52,226 bases of DNA, taken from contig JAMPFS010000021.1 in assembly GCA_023664325.1 (NCBI GenBank), forward strand, positions 1 to 52,226, read 5' to 3'. A program made the position numbers and the translations under genes. The DNA comes from Clostridium sp. Lineage in GTDB: Bacteria; Bacillota; Clostridia; Lachnospirales; Lachnospiraceae. Below, piece by piece: positions 1 through 8,318 of the stretch (position 1 is its first letter; every line of letters begins with the position of its first letter). The notes below the pieces were generated by a model. The model worked only from the letters and a program-made list of their open reading frames with translations. It had not been told where the DNA came from and did not search any database.

Positions 1-120
1 AGTCGGGACGGGTAGCTCCTCTCTATCGCCGCAAAAGCACTGAAGCTTTTCATTGCTTATAATCTAACATACCGTTTCACTGTTGTCAACTGATTTTTCT
101 CTGCGTTTATTGCTAATAAA
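1..120. other. Left-edge non-coding stretch
   Basis: No gene is recognised here. A forward frame runs open from the window edge for about 19 codons to a stop near 58-60 and could be the tail of a gene lying outside the window, but it resembles nothing I know. A small hairpin (AAAAGC/GCTTTT) sits near 33-50. The rest is AT-rich. Confidence 0.3.
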
Positions 121-150
121 TAAAAGACAATTCAAATGAACTGTCTTTTA
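121..150 (-). terminator. Terminator-like hairpin after the repeat surface protein
   Basis: An inverted repeat (TAAAAGACA...TGTCTTTTA, extended inward by TTCA/TGAA with a G-T pair) lies about 100 bases beyond the stop of the 251-2506 gene. Read on the minus strand it is followed by a T-rich stretch. It would end that transcript. The long distance from the stop codon lowers confidence. Confidence 0.55.
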
Positions 151-250
151 TAAAGATATTTAATACCATTGAAAAGCAAATACAATTTAGGTCACGATTA
201 TTCATTCGTTATGTATAATTTCTCCCAACTCCATAACACATTTTTTGTTA

Positions 251-2506
251 CTATTTTATTTTCTTACTCCTAACAGTCCATTTACCATATGCTTTTTCTG
301 TTATCCCATTATCTTCATATGTCTTATATGCTCGAATACGAACATAATACTTTTTCTTAGATTTCAAACCCTTCTTAGTATATGCTTTTTTTGATTTCCC
401 TAAATTGATTTTTTTTGCACCCTTAAAATTCGATTTAGAGCTTATCTGTACCTGATAACCTGCAACGCTTGAATCTTTTTTCCATGACACTGTCAATTTT
501 TTCTTTCCTGCTTTAACTTTCATTGCTGAAACTTTCGATACTTTAGGAATTTCAATCTTCCCCATGACTGGGTTTGTATCATCAAGATCTTTATTATCAG
601 CAACTTTTGGACTAACAACAATAGGTATATTCACTTCCTTTTTTATCCCACCTGCGATATAAGACACAATCCACGATTTATTTGATACTAAAAGTGGGGA
701 TGTAGTATTTACAGAATATGCAACATTTTTTTCTGTCGTATATTCCTCATAGCCATTCGACCACTTAATCAAGAATTTCGCATCAACCAATAATCCTGTT
801 TTATCAAATCTCTCACCCTCAATATATGTTAGTTTTTTCGGATTTGATACAACAACAATACTATCTAATGTTGTTGATACAATATACGATTCAACCAGGA
901 TTCCTTGTTGTGTCGTTTGGGTGATTCCATCATCTTCAAATGAAATAGTTACAGAGTTATTTTGTGCTGAAAGCGGAGTTGTAGTATCAACTGTATACGC
1001 TACATTTTCATATTCTCCCATATCACGCGAACCATCTGACCACACTTGTTCATATATAGCATTAACCCTCATACCTGCCTTGCTAAAAGTTTCGCCCTCT
1101 TTATAAACAGTCTTTGTAGGCGGTGTTACAATTGAAATGCTTCTTAATAATTTAGCTACTATAATCGGATTAACTGTTATAGTTTGTGTTGCCGTTTTTA
1201 TAACACCATTTTCTTCATAAGAAACAGTTACAAATGTATCATCATAATTTAAAGGCAACATTTTATCCACAGTAAAATTTGTAATTAACTTTTCTTCTAT
1301 ATCTGTTGAATCATCTGCGTATGTATTCAAATAAGTTGCCAATACTTCCATTCCCGAAGTCGAAAAAATCTCACCTTCCGTATAGATTACCTTTGATGGT
1401 TGTTTTTTTATACATATTCCTTGTAACTCTGTTGAAACTGGAACCTCATTATACAACAATGTTAAATCTGCTAATATTTGAGAATCAATATTAGTTGTGG
1501 AAATACTTGAGTATCCTTTGGCTGAATTACATTTGCTCTTTATATCCGAATATACACTGGATGTCGGGAATTTTTCATTTGTTTTTAGTACATCTATAAC
1601 CCATTTATATGCATCTTTACTTGCCTTATCACGCAATGTATTTCCTGAAACAATTAGCTCACGAACTGTTTGTTCACTCACCCCATCTATCTCGTCCTGC
1701 TCAACACTTAAATATCCCAGTATTTTATTTGCACAATTACTTGTAGATATACTTGAATATCTCTTAGCTGAATTGCATTCACTTTTAATATCATTATAGA
1801 CAAATGATGTGTTATACTTTTCATTTGTATTTAACACATCTACAAGCCACTTATAAGCATCAGCAGATGCATCATCAGCAATGGTCTTTCCGTATTCCAA
1901 CAAATCATTAATTGACTTTGCATCATTTTCATTTATATAGTCCTCAAGATTTAATAAATAACCAATTATCTTATTTGCACAATTACTTGTAGATATACTT
2001 GAGTATCTTTTAGCTGAATTGCATTCACTCTTAATATCACTATAGATGAATGATGTTTTGTACTTTTCATTTGTGTTCAACACATCTACAAGCCACTTAT
2101 AAGCATCAGCAGATGCATAGTTATTTATGTTTTTTCCATATTCCACCAAATCACAAACCGACTTTATATCATTGTCATTTATATAATCCTCAAGATTTAA
2201 TAAATAGCCAATTATCTTATTTGCACAATTACTTGTAGATATACTTGAGTATCTTTTAGCTGAATTACACTCGCTCTTTATATCGTCATATACATATGAA
2301 TTGGTGTATTTCTCATTGAAATTGAGCACTTTAGTCACCCATACATACGCATCTGAGCCAGAATAATCTGTAATCGAATTACCTTCACTAATCAATCCTT
2401 GAAGTGTAGACAAATCTGTCATATTATCAACACCTTCTGCCTGAACCGATATACTATTTGGAATAAGCATGATTACTGCTAATAAAATAGCCAAAATCTT
2501 TTTCAT
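251..2506 (-). CDS. Secreted repeat protein: four 82-aa repeats, Ig-like domains, C-terminal Fn3
   Basis: Probable secreted or cell-surface protein of 751 aa; its ligand is unknown. The N terminus is a signal peptide (Lys-Lys, hydrophobic run, likely cleavage after VQA near residue 23). Residues about 35-362 are four tandem repeats with a period of exactly 82 residues, judged by the DAYxW motif at 52, 134, 216 and 298. Repeats 1-3 share a near-identical segment (DIKSECNSAKRYSSIS) with a Cys pair 14 residues apart; repeat 4 has one of these Cys. Residues about 360-640 hold three Ig-like (Big_3-type) repeats, each with an 'IxxxPxKxxYxEGExF' opening. The C terminus (about 650-751) is a Lys-rich fibronectin-III-like domain. 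No LPxTG motif or membrane anchor is seen. The gene looks more AT-rich than its neighbours, which suggests recent acquisition. The start is supported by AGGGGAG nine bases upstream of the ATG and by its own promoter. Confidence 0.85.
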   Translation of the reverse strand: MKKILAILLAVIMLIPNSISVQAEGVDNMTDLSTLQGLISEGNSITDYSGSDAYVWVTKVLNFNEKYTNSYVYDDIKSECNSAKRYSSISTSNCANKIIGYLLNLEDYINDNDIKSVCDLVEYGKNINNYASADAYKWLVDVLNTNEKYKTSFIYSDIKSECNSAKRYSSISTSNCANKIIGYLLNLEDYINENDAKSINDLLEYGKTIADDASADAYKWLVDVLNTNEKYNTSFVYNDIKSECNSAKRYSSISTSNCANKILGYLSVEQDEIDGVSEQTVRELIVSGNTLRDKASKDAYKWVIDVLKTNEKFPTSSVYSDIKSKCNSAKGYSSISTTNIDSQILADLTLLYNEVPVSTELQGICIKKQPSKVIYTEGEIFSTSGMEVLATYLNTYADDSTDIEEKLITNFTVDKMLPLNYDDTFVTVSYEENGVIKTATQTITVNPIIVAKLLRSISIVTPPTKTVYKEGETFSKAGMRVNAIYEQVWSDGSRDMGEYENVAYTVDTTTPLSAQNNSVTISFEDDGITQTTQQGILVESYIVSTTLDSIVVVSNPKKLTYIEGERFDKTGLLVDAKFLIKWSNGYEEYTTEKNVAYSVNTTSPLLVSNKSWIVSYIAGGIKKEVNIPIVVSPKVADNKDLDDTNPVMGKIEIPKVSKVSAMKVKAGKKKLTVSWKKDSSVAGYQVQISSKSNFKGAKKINLGKSKKAYTKKGLKSKKKYYVRIRAYKTYEDNGITEKAYGKWTVRSKKIK
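1433..2404 (-). repeat. Four in-frame tandem repeats of 246 bp
   Basis: The coding sequence repeats every 246 bases (82 codons). Copies 1-3 are nearly identical over their second halves; copy 4, nearest the Ig-like region, is more diverged. High DNA identity among copies 1-3 suggests recent duplication or homogenisation and makes copy-number change by slippage or recombination likely. Confidence 0.85.
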
Positions 2507-2553
2507 TGCTAACCACTCCCCTTCATATATTTTATATAACTAAATTTTAATAT

Positions 2554-2582
2554 ATTGTACCATATCTGGCATACAAAGTCCA
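2554..2582 (-). promoter_or_regulatory. Sigma-A-type promoter for the repeat surface protein
   Basis: On the minus strand a -35 TGGACT and a -10 TACAAT are separated by 17 bases, and TGG directly before the -10 makes it an extended -10. The start site would be about 40 bases before the ATG at 2506. This gives the surface gene transcription independent of the oad operon upstream. Confidence 0.55.
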
Positions 2583-2633
2583 TCAAAACGTGTGGATATT
2601 GCATTTTTATTTCTGATACACTGTAAAATTTAA

Positions 2634-2666
2634 GAGGACTAAGATTCCTTTCAAACCTTAGCCCTC
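2634..2666 (-). terminator. Hairpin terminator after the decarboxylase operon
   Basis: Read on the minus strand, GAGGGCTAAG pairs with CTTAGTCCTC (10 bp with one G-T pair, 13-base loop) and is followed by TTAAATTTT. It lies about 60 bases beyond the stop of the OadA-like gene and upstream of the next promoter, so it probably ends the five-gene operon. An open frame of 70 codons (2509-2721) passes through it and is not believed to be a gene. Confidence 0.55.
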
Positions 2667-2723
2667 CCTGTTTTAAAACTGCCTGTGTGCCGACAGCCTC
2701 TTTTTTAGATAAATTCTCCAAAC

Positions 2724-4145
2724 CTATACCGGATACACTCCATTTTCCGTATCAGCAACCGATGCATCCACCTTCGTCTGCTGGGCTTCCCGATACTTAA
2801 AGAAGTCCGTTGCAACCTGTGGGAACAATGCGTAAGAAAGCACATCCTCATCCTGCTGCTTATACTGCGCCATTTCCTTCTCTAACTGCTCAAGCTGCGG
2901 CTCAAGATCATCCGCCGGACGATAAGTAATCGGCTCCTTCATTCCCAGGCTGTCAAGCGCTTTCTTCTGCACCTCTTTGTTAACCGGCTTTGTCGTTGCT
3001 CCGTATTTGCCGACTAATAAATCCTTTGATTCCTTCGTCAGCATTTTGTAGCGCTCACCCATAACCACATTTAATACCGCCTGTGTACCGACAATCTGTG
3101 AAGACGGTGTTACGAGCGGAATCTCACCGAAATCCTTGCGGACACGTGGGATTTCCTCTAACACTTCATCATATTTATCCTCGGCGTTCATCTCTTTGAG
3201 CTGGGAAACCATGTTGGACAACATACCACCCGGCACCTGATACAATAAGGTCTTGATATTGACACCCATTACCTTCGGACTAAGCAGTCCGGACTCTAAC
3301 CACTCCTCGCGCAGCGGGCGGAAATGGTCAGCGATTTCAGCCAATAAATTCTGGTCAAAGCCAGGATCATATTCTGTTCCCTCAAATGCCTTTGCCATAA
3401 CCTCTGTTGCCGGCTGGGAAGTTCCCATCGCCAATGGCGACATTGCCGTATCAATCACATCACAGCCTGCTTCCACAGCTTTCATATAAGTCATGGCAGC
3501 CACGCCGGATGTATAGTGTGTGTGAAGCTGTACCGGAAGCTTGGAACCATCTTTTAACGCCTCCACAAGCTCCGTTGCGGCAGTCGGAACCAGAAGCCCC
3601 GCCATATCCTTGATACAGATAGAATCTGCACCCATATCCTCAATTCTCTTTGCAATATCTCTCCAATACTCTAATGTATAAGCATCTCCCAATGTATAAG
3701 AAAGCGCAACCTGCGCATGTCCCTTTTCTTTGTTTGCGGCTTTCACTGCGGTCTGTAAGTTCCGAAGGTCATTCACACAGTCGAAAATACGGATAATATC
3801 AATACCGTTTGCAATCGATTTCTGAACAAAATACTCAACCACATCATCTGCATATGGCGCATATCCTAAAATATTCTGCCCACGGAATAACATCTGCAAT
3901 TTTGTATTCTTAAATCCATCCCTTAATTTTCTAAGTCTCTCCCACGGATCTTCTTTCAAGAAACGAAGGGAAGCATCAAATGTTGCGCCACCCCAGCACT
4001 CCACGGAATGATATCCAACCTTGTCCATCTTATCAACAATCGGAAGCATCTGCTCCGTTGTCATACGGGTAGCAATCAATGACTGATGCGCATCACGTAA
4101 AACTGTTTCGGTAATTCCTACCGGCTTTGCTGCTTGTTTCGCCAT
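2724..4145 (-). CDS. oadA: Oxaloacetate decarboxylase alpha / pyruvate carboxylase B-like carboxyltransferase
   Basis: Biotin-dependent carboxyltransferase acting on oxaloacetate/pyruvate (5S-transcarboxylase, OadA and PycB family). It is 473 aa and has the DRE-TIM-barrel start 'TVLRDAHQSLIATR' (metal and substrate Asp), the catalytic-Lys region 'CIKDMAG' and the metal-binding 'QLHTHYTSG', followed by the conserved carboxylase domain ('PGGMLSNM', 'VTPSSQIVGTQAV'). Unlike classical OadA of about 590 aa it lacks the Pro/Ala linker and biotin domain; the biotin carrier is the separate gene at 5404-5784. It is the last gene of the operon and is followed by a terminator. The partner genes indicate a membrane sodium-pump complex, a transcarboxylase, or both. 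Substrate choice cannot be read from the sequence. Confidence 0.9.
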   Translation of the reverse strand: MAKQAAKPVGITETVLRDAHQSLIATRMTTEQMLPIVDKMDKVGYHSVECWGGATFDASLRFLKEDPWERLRKLRDGFKNTKLQMLFRGQNILGYAPYADDVVEYFVQKSIANGIDIIRIFDCVNDLRNLQTAVKAANKEKGHAQVALSYTLGDAYTLEYWRDIAKRIEDMGADSICIKDMAGLLVPTAATELVEALKDGSKLPVQLHTHYTSGVAAMTYMKAVEAGCDVIDTAMSPLAMGTSQPATEVMAKAFEGTEYDPGFDQNLLAEIADHFRPLREEWLESGLLSPKVMGVNIKTLLYQVPGGMLSNMVSQLKEMNAEDKYDEVLEEIPRVRKDFGEIPLVTPSSQIVGTQAVLNVVMGERYKMLTKESKDLLVGKYGATTKPVNKEVQKKALDSLGMKEPITYRPADDLEPQLEQLEKEMAQYKQQDEDVLSYALFPQVATDFFKYREAQQTKVDASVADTENGVYPV

Positions 4146-4233
4146 ATTTTAATCCTCCATAATCATATAAAATCACAATATTCTCTCTGATCGGTACAGT
4201 CTCTAATGAGAAGCTATACTGCATAAAGCTATC

Positions 4234-5370
4234 TTAAAATACTCCAAAGATTGCCATAAATGTACCGGCTGCTACAGCAGTTCCGATCACACCTGCCACG
4301 TTTGGACCCATTGCATGCATTAATAAGAAGTTGGTAGGATCCGCCTCTGCGCCAACCTTCTGCGATACACGGGCTGCCATCGGCACAGCCGATACTCCCG
4401 CAGAACCGATGAGCGGATTCACCTTGCCCTTTGTAGCCCAGCACATCAGCTTACCAAACAATACACCTGCACAGGTTCCGATAACAAACGCAATCAGACC
4501 TAACGCAACAATCTTCAGTGTATCTACATTCAGAAATGACTGCGCAGTTGTCGTTGCGCCAACTGAAGTACCGAGTAAAATTACCACAATATACATGAGT
4601 GCATTGGATGCCGTCTCTGTCAACTGTTTTACAACACCACATTCTCTAAAAAGGTTACCCAGCATCAGCATACCCACCAGCGGCGCTGTTGTAGGAAGGA
4701 TCAACACAACAACAATAGTAACAAGAACAGGGAACATAATTCTTTCAAGTTTGGATACCGGCCGCAACTGTTCCATTTTGATTTTACGTTCTTTTTCTGT
4801 TGTTAAAAGTTTCATAAATGGCGGCTGGATTACCGGCACCAATGCCATATAAGAATACGCCGCCACAGCAATTGGTCCCATCAGGGTTCCACCCATTCCA
4901 AGCTTACCTGCCAGGAAAATGGAAGTAGGCCCGTCTGCACCACCAATGATGGAAATCGCTGCTGCTGCCCGGTCACCAAATCCCATTAAAATTGCAAAAA
5001 AGTATGCAGAGTAAATACCAAACTGCGCTGCTGCCCCCAAAAGAAAGCTTTTCGGATTCGCAATTAGCGGCCCAAAATCCGTCATTGCTCCAACGCCTAA
5101 GAAAATCAAAGAAGGTAAAATACTCCATTCATCTAATAAATAAAAATAATGTAATAATCCGCCATCTGCTATGATACCTGGAAACATATTTGCCAGTAAC
5201 ATACCAAAGGAAATCGGAACTAATAAAAGCGGCTCAAAGCCAAATTTAATTGCCAAAACCAAAAATACACAGGCAACTGCAATCATTACAAAATTACCCC
5301 AGTAAAGATTAGCAAATGCAGTCTGTCCACCCAGATTCTGCAATGTAGTCCATATATAATCCATTTGCAC
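4234..5370 (-). CDS. oadB: Na+-translocating decarboxylase beta subunit
   Basis: Integral membrane subunit (OadB/MmdB/GcdB family) that decarboxylates carboxybiotin and couples this to outward Na+ transport. The 378-aa protein is hydrophobic with many membrane spans. It has the family signature 'GGADGPTSIF', containing the Asp implicated in Na+ binding, and a second conserved region 'SAVPMAARVSQ'. Its length matches the family. It lies between the biotin carrier and the OadA-like gene on the same strand with short gaps, so it should be made with them. Because the operon carries two carboxyltransferases, this single pump may serve both. Confidence 0.93.
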   Translation of the reverse strand: MQMDYIWTTLQNLGGQTAFANLYWGNFVMIAVACVFLVLAIKFGFEPLLLVPISFGMLLANMFPGIIADGGLLHYFYLLDEWSILPSLIFLGVGAMTDFGPLIANPKSFLLGAAAQFGIYSAYFFAILMGFGDRAAAAISIIGGADGPTSIFLAGKLGMGGTLMGPIAVAAYSYMALVPVIQPPFMKLLTTEKERKIKMEQLRPVSKLERIMFPVLVTIVVVLILPTTAPLVGMLMLGNLFRECGVVKQLTETASNALMYIVVILLGTSVGATTTAQSFLNVDTLKIVALGLIAFVIGTCAGVLFGKLMCWATKGKVNPLIGSAGVSAVPMAARVSQKVGAEADPTNFLLMHAMGPNVAGVIGTAVAAGTFMAIFGVF

Positions 5371-5403
5371 TGCCTCCTGTCTAAAACAAATCTTCTACAT
5401 CAA

Positions 5404-5784
5404 TTAGTTTAATGAAGCCAGTGTATCACCAGATTCTACACTATCACCAACTGCAACATTGATACCTGCAATTGTTCCATCTTCCGGAGCTGTAATCTCA
5501 TTCTCCATCTTCATAGCTTCAAGAATCATGATTACATCACCTTTTTTAACTGCCTGTCCCGGATTGATTTTAATCGTTAAAATCTTACCAGGCATTGGAG
5601 CTGCAACCTTAACCGAACCCTCTGCGCCACTTGCCGCCGGAGCCGGTGCTGCTGCAACCGGCGCTGCCGCTACTGGAGCTGGCGCTGCTGCCATCGGAGC
5701 CGCTGCCGGAACTGTGCCTGCACCTAATTCTTCCACTGCTACATCATAAGCTGTACCATTTACTGTAATCCTATAATTTTTCAT
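5404..5784 (-). CDS. Biotin carboxyl carrier protein (GcdC/MmdC/1.3S-like)
   Basis: Carries CO2 as carboxybiotin between the carboxyltransferases and the membrane pump. It is 126 aa: a short N-terminal beta segment (MKNYRITVNGTAYDV), a flexible Ala/Pro-rich linker at about residues 26-52, then a biotinyl domain with the exact biotinylation motif EAMKMEN, whose second Lys-flanked Met-Lys-Met centre takes biotin. The layout matches the 1.3S subunit of transcarboxylase and the gamma/C subunits of methylmalonyl-CoA and glutaconyl-CoA decarboxylases. It is the only biotin carrier in the operon, so both carboxyltransferases must share it or compete for it. Confidence 0.93.
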   Translation of the reverse strand: MKNYRITVNGTAYDVAVEELGAGTVPAAAPMAAAPAPVAAAPVAAAPAPAASGAEGSVKVAAPMPGKILTIKINPGQAVKKGDVIMILEAMKMENEITAPEDGTIAGINVAVGDSVESGDTLASLN

Positions 5785-5800
5785 TATTATATCCTCCTAA

Positions 5801-6721
5801 TCATCTCTTTGCTTTCTTAATGGAACGAACAATCAGTCCGTCACTTCCTGCGCCCTGTGCTGCCATGATTGCCGCTGTAATCACTGCCACTAACTGCGAA
5901 TCATTCATTAAATTCTCCGTTGGCGGTATTGGTGCAGCCGGCGATTCCGTATCCGAAGCTTCCGCGTTCTCAGTTGTAGCTTCGGATGCTGTGTTCTTTG
6001 CTGCACGCTTTTCCTTCATATTGGCAACTATATTACTAACTTTATCAGATGCCGCCATAATTACTTTGGAAATTTTTTCAAACTGCGCTATAATCACTGA
6101 AATGAAAATCAGGATTACAAACACGGTACCCATGCCCATTAAAGTATTCATAGCAGCTTTTGCCATCTTCTCACCAAATGTATAGATTGGTGAAACAGTG
6201 AGTTCTGCAATTTGGAACGGAACAATGATCTGTCCTGTTGTCTCATCCACAGATGTCTGTGCCGGCGCCGCTTCATATACAAAGCTCATCTCTGCATTCC
6301 GATCCTCATACACTGCAATTATGGTTGCCTTTACATTTGCGCCATCTTCTTCAATCTCACAATCTATATCCATCAGACACTGCTGATATGTCTCATCTGA
6401 CTGGGAGCTTTCCAACACCGTGGCTAAGGAAATGGTACTGCCATCTTTTGCACAAAATCCAAGCAGTTCGCCACACTCTTCATTTGCTGTCTCAAAATTG
6501 GCAATTGCGGTCTGTAAAACTTCCTGCCCCTCTGTATTGTTAATGATAATTTTGGACGCCTCGTCAATCTGGCTAAAATTATAAGTCAGATATACACTAT
6601 TATTCAGAATAGAAATATCTGTATAATTAAAATCGACTTTCTCCTGTCCATCACTGCATGCTGTCATTGAAAACGTAAACACAAGCACGGAAAGAAGTAA
6701 AACAATCTTTTTTATTTTCAT
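5801..6721 (-). CDS. Lipoprotein/OadG-like membrane subunit of the decarboxylase
   Basis: Likely the delta/gamma (OadG/MmdD-type) small membrane subunit that holds the complex together, with an added extracytoplasmic domain. Residues 1-22 form a lipoprotein signal ending in a lipobox (SMTAC). Residues about 23-170 are a predicted extracellular domain, acidic with several Cys, resembling domains of small secreted lipoproteins. A single membrane span (about 190-212, 'MGMGTVFVILIFISVIIAQ') is followed by an Ala/Glu linker and a C terminus 'DGLIVRSIKKA' typical of OadG. At 306 aa it is far longer than the usual 80-130 aa OadG. Its place between the biotin carrier and the MmdA-like gene supports the role. 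The function of the outer domain is unknown. Confidence 0.8.
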   Translation of the reverse strand: MKIKKIVLLLSVLVFTFSMTACSDGQEKVDFNYTDISILNNSVYLTYNFSQIDEASKIIINNTEGQEVLQTAIANFETANEECGELLGFCAKDGSTISLATVLESSQSDETYQQCLMDIDCEIEEDGANVKATIIAVYEDRNAEMSFVYEAAPAQTSVDETTGQIIVPFQIAELTVSPIYTFGEKMAKAAMNTLMGMGTVFVILIFISVIIAQFEKISKVIMAASDKVSNIVANMKEKRAAKNTASEATTENAEASDTESPAAPIPPTENLMNDSQLVAVITAAIMAAQGAGSDGLIVRSIKKAKR

Positions 6722-6736
6722 CTGGTTACCACCTCT

Positions 6737-8164
6737 CTATACTGCACCATGCTTTTTTAATGGTCTGTCTTCACGCTTTGTATAAAGCATTTCAAATGCA
6801 GCAATCAAACGCTTTCTGGTAGCTGCGCCATCAATGATATCATCTACATATCCCCGTTTTGCAGCAGCCACTGCACTCGCCATCTGTTCTGTGTATGCTG
6901 TCTTTGCAGCAGCCACCTTATCCTTGTCATAACCATCCTTCACAAGCTCGTCCGCATACATAATCTTAACTGCCTGGTCTGCATCCATCGTGCCAATCTT
7001 TGCCGTATTCCATGCGTACTCAATATCTGCTCCAATTGACTTTGAATTCATTGCAAGATATGCGCTGCCAAATGCATCACCCATTACCAGATTTACTTTC
7101 GGCGTTGTGGCATTGGCAAATGCATAAGTAAGCTTAGCAACTGCCTTTGCGATGTTCTTCTCCTCAGAAATGGTTGCCTTATATCCCTTGACATTCGTCA
7201 ATGTAAGAACCGGAATATTAAATGCATCTAAAAAGTTTACAAACTCTGCTGCAATATATGCACCGCTCGTTGAAAGCACATCTCCACCGTCAGTTACCTG
7301 GTTTGCAACACACCCAATGGTTGTTCCTCCAAGCTTAATGAAACCAATTACCATATCCTTTGCATATTCCCGCTTAAGTTCTACAAACACATTATTATCT
7401 GCAATGTGTGTAAGCACTGACCGTGCATCCCCTGCAAGACCTTCTAAATTCGGAATCTCCCTGTTCAGATCATCCATGCAGTCTGCATAATTCGCATCAT
7501 CCTCATTGTTGGAAGGAAGCATTGTAATGACCTGTCTGATTCTTCCAAGCAAGGTAACATCATCCTCTAACACTTCATCCGCCAAAGCTGCATTTGCCTC
7601 CTGGTAATCCGCAGCCGAGGTATCAAGCTTCTCCTTATAATTGCCATCTAATGCATTCGGGCTGTTTACAAACAATTTTGCCTGATCCCGTACCATAAAT
7701 GTGATGTCCGAAAGCGCCGGAATCATCGCTGCGCCGCCACCGCATACGCCAAACACTCCTGTAATCTGCGGTATCACGCCGGAAGCCATTGACTGCTTTA
7801 AATAAATGCTTCCAAATGCATTCAGGGAATCCGTTGCCTCCTGCAATCTAAGTCCTGCACAATCTACTAATCCAACAACCGGAGCACCCATTTTAAGTGC
7901 CATATCGTAGATTTTTGCAATCTTTGCTGCATGCATCTCACCAATGGAACCACCTAAGACAGTTGCATCCTGGCTGTATACATACACTAATCTGCCGTCT
8001 ATCGTACCGTAACCTGTTACGACACCATCAGCCGGTGTTTCAAAATCCTTTGTGTTAAAGTCAGTTGTTCTGGCATTTACTAAAGCCCCAACTTCAACAA
8101 AACTTGAGTCATCAAGTAACGATGTGATACGGTCACTTGCTGACAACGTAAGTTTATTGCTCAT
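6737..8164 (-). CDS. mmdA: Acyl-CoA carboxyltransferase (MmdA / 12S-type)
   Basis: Carboxyltransferase of the crotonase-like acyl-CoA carboxylase family, probably moving CO2 between methylmalonyl-CoA (or a related acyl-CoA) and biotin. The 475-aa protein has two crotonase-fold halves. The N-terminal half contains 'DCAGLRLQEATDS' and the oxyanion/CoA loop 'GVFGVCGGGAAMIPALSD'; the C-terminal half contains 'GCVANQ', 'LTNVKGYKA' and the MmdA-like loop 'NLVMGDAFGSAYLAMNSKS'. It is slightly shorter than typical MmdA/PccB (about 510 aa). It is the first gene of the operon, 55 bases after a good promoter, with GGAGGG before the ATG. Acetyl-CoA or glutaconyl-CoA as substrate cannot be excluded. Confidence 0.82.
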   Translation of the reverse strand: MSNKLTLSASDRITSLLDDSSFVEVGALVNARTTDFNTKDFETPADGVVTGYGTIDGRLVYVYSQDATVLGGSIGEMHAAKIAKIYDMALKMGAPVVGLVDCAGLRLQEATDSLNAFGSIYLKQSMASGVIPQITGVFGVCGGGAAMIPALSDITFMVRDQAKLFVNSPNALDGNYKEKLDTSAADYQEANAALADEVLEDDVTLLGRIRQVITMLPSNNEDDANYADCMDDLNREIPNLEGLAGDARSVLTHIADNNVFVELKREYAKDMVIGFIKLGGTTIGCVANQVTDGGDVLSTSGAYIAAEFVNFLDAFNIPVLTLTNVKGYKATISEEKNIAKAVAKLTYAFANATTPKVNLVMGDAFGSAYLAMNSKSIGADIEYAWNTAKIGTMDADQAVKIMYADELVKDGYDKDKVAAAKTAYTEQMASAVAAAKRGYVDDIIDGAATRKRLIAAFEMLYTKREDRPLKKHGAV

Positions 8165-8225
8165 TTTTAGCCCTCCGTTTAATTTATTATACGCTTACAA
8201 AGTAAGCCAAATTTTAGCCAATTAT

Positions 8226-8254
8226 ATTGTAGTACTTTTAGACCATTATTTCAA
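8226..8254 (-). promoter_or_regulatory. Sigma-A-type promoter of the decarboxylase operon
   Basis: Minus-strand -35 TTGAAA and -10 TACAAT with a 17-base spacer. The predicted start is about 55 bases before the MmdA-like ATG at 8164, and a hairpin terminator for the preceding operon lies just upstream. Confidence 0.7.
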
Positions 8255-8277
8255 GGAAAATTTACCATAAAAAACAC

Positions 8278-8307
8278 GGGAATTGCGAAATGATTCCTGC
8301 AATCCCC
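8278..8307 (-). terminator. Terminator after pgsA
   Basis: Minus-strand GGGGATTGC pairs with GCAATTCCC (9 bp with a G-T pair), followed by GTGTTTTTT. It lies 12 bases after the pgsA stop and ends the fhs-folD-rimO-pgsA group. Confidence 0.8.
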
Positions 8308-8318
8308 ATGCATGCATC

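Noticed and set aside
1..60. Tail of an rRNA or tRNA gene at the left edge
   Set aside because: No rRNA or tRNA motif could be matched on either strand.
1433..2404. CRISPR-like direct repeats
   Set aside because: Repeats are 246 bases, contiguous, in frame and coding; they are protein repeats.
2509..2721. 70-codon minus-strand frame as a gene
   Set aside because: It runs through a terminator hairpin and a promoter, has no ribosome site and no recognisable domain; treated as an intergenic element.
4331..4852. Long plus-strand open frame of 173 codons
   Set aside because: It is the antisense of the conserved oadB gene and shows no ribosome site or recognisable protein.
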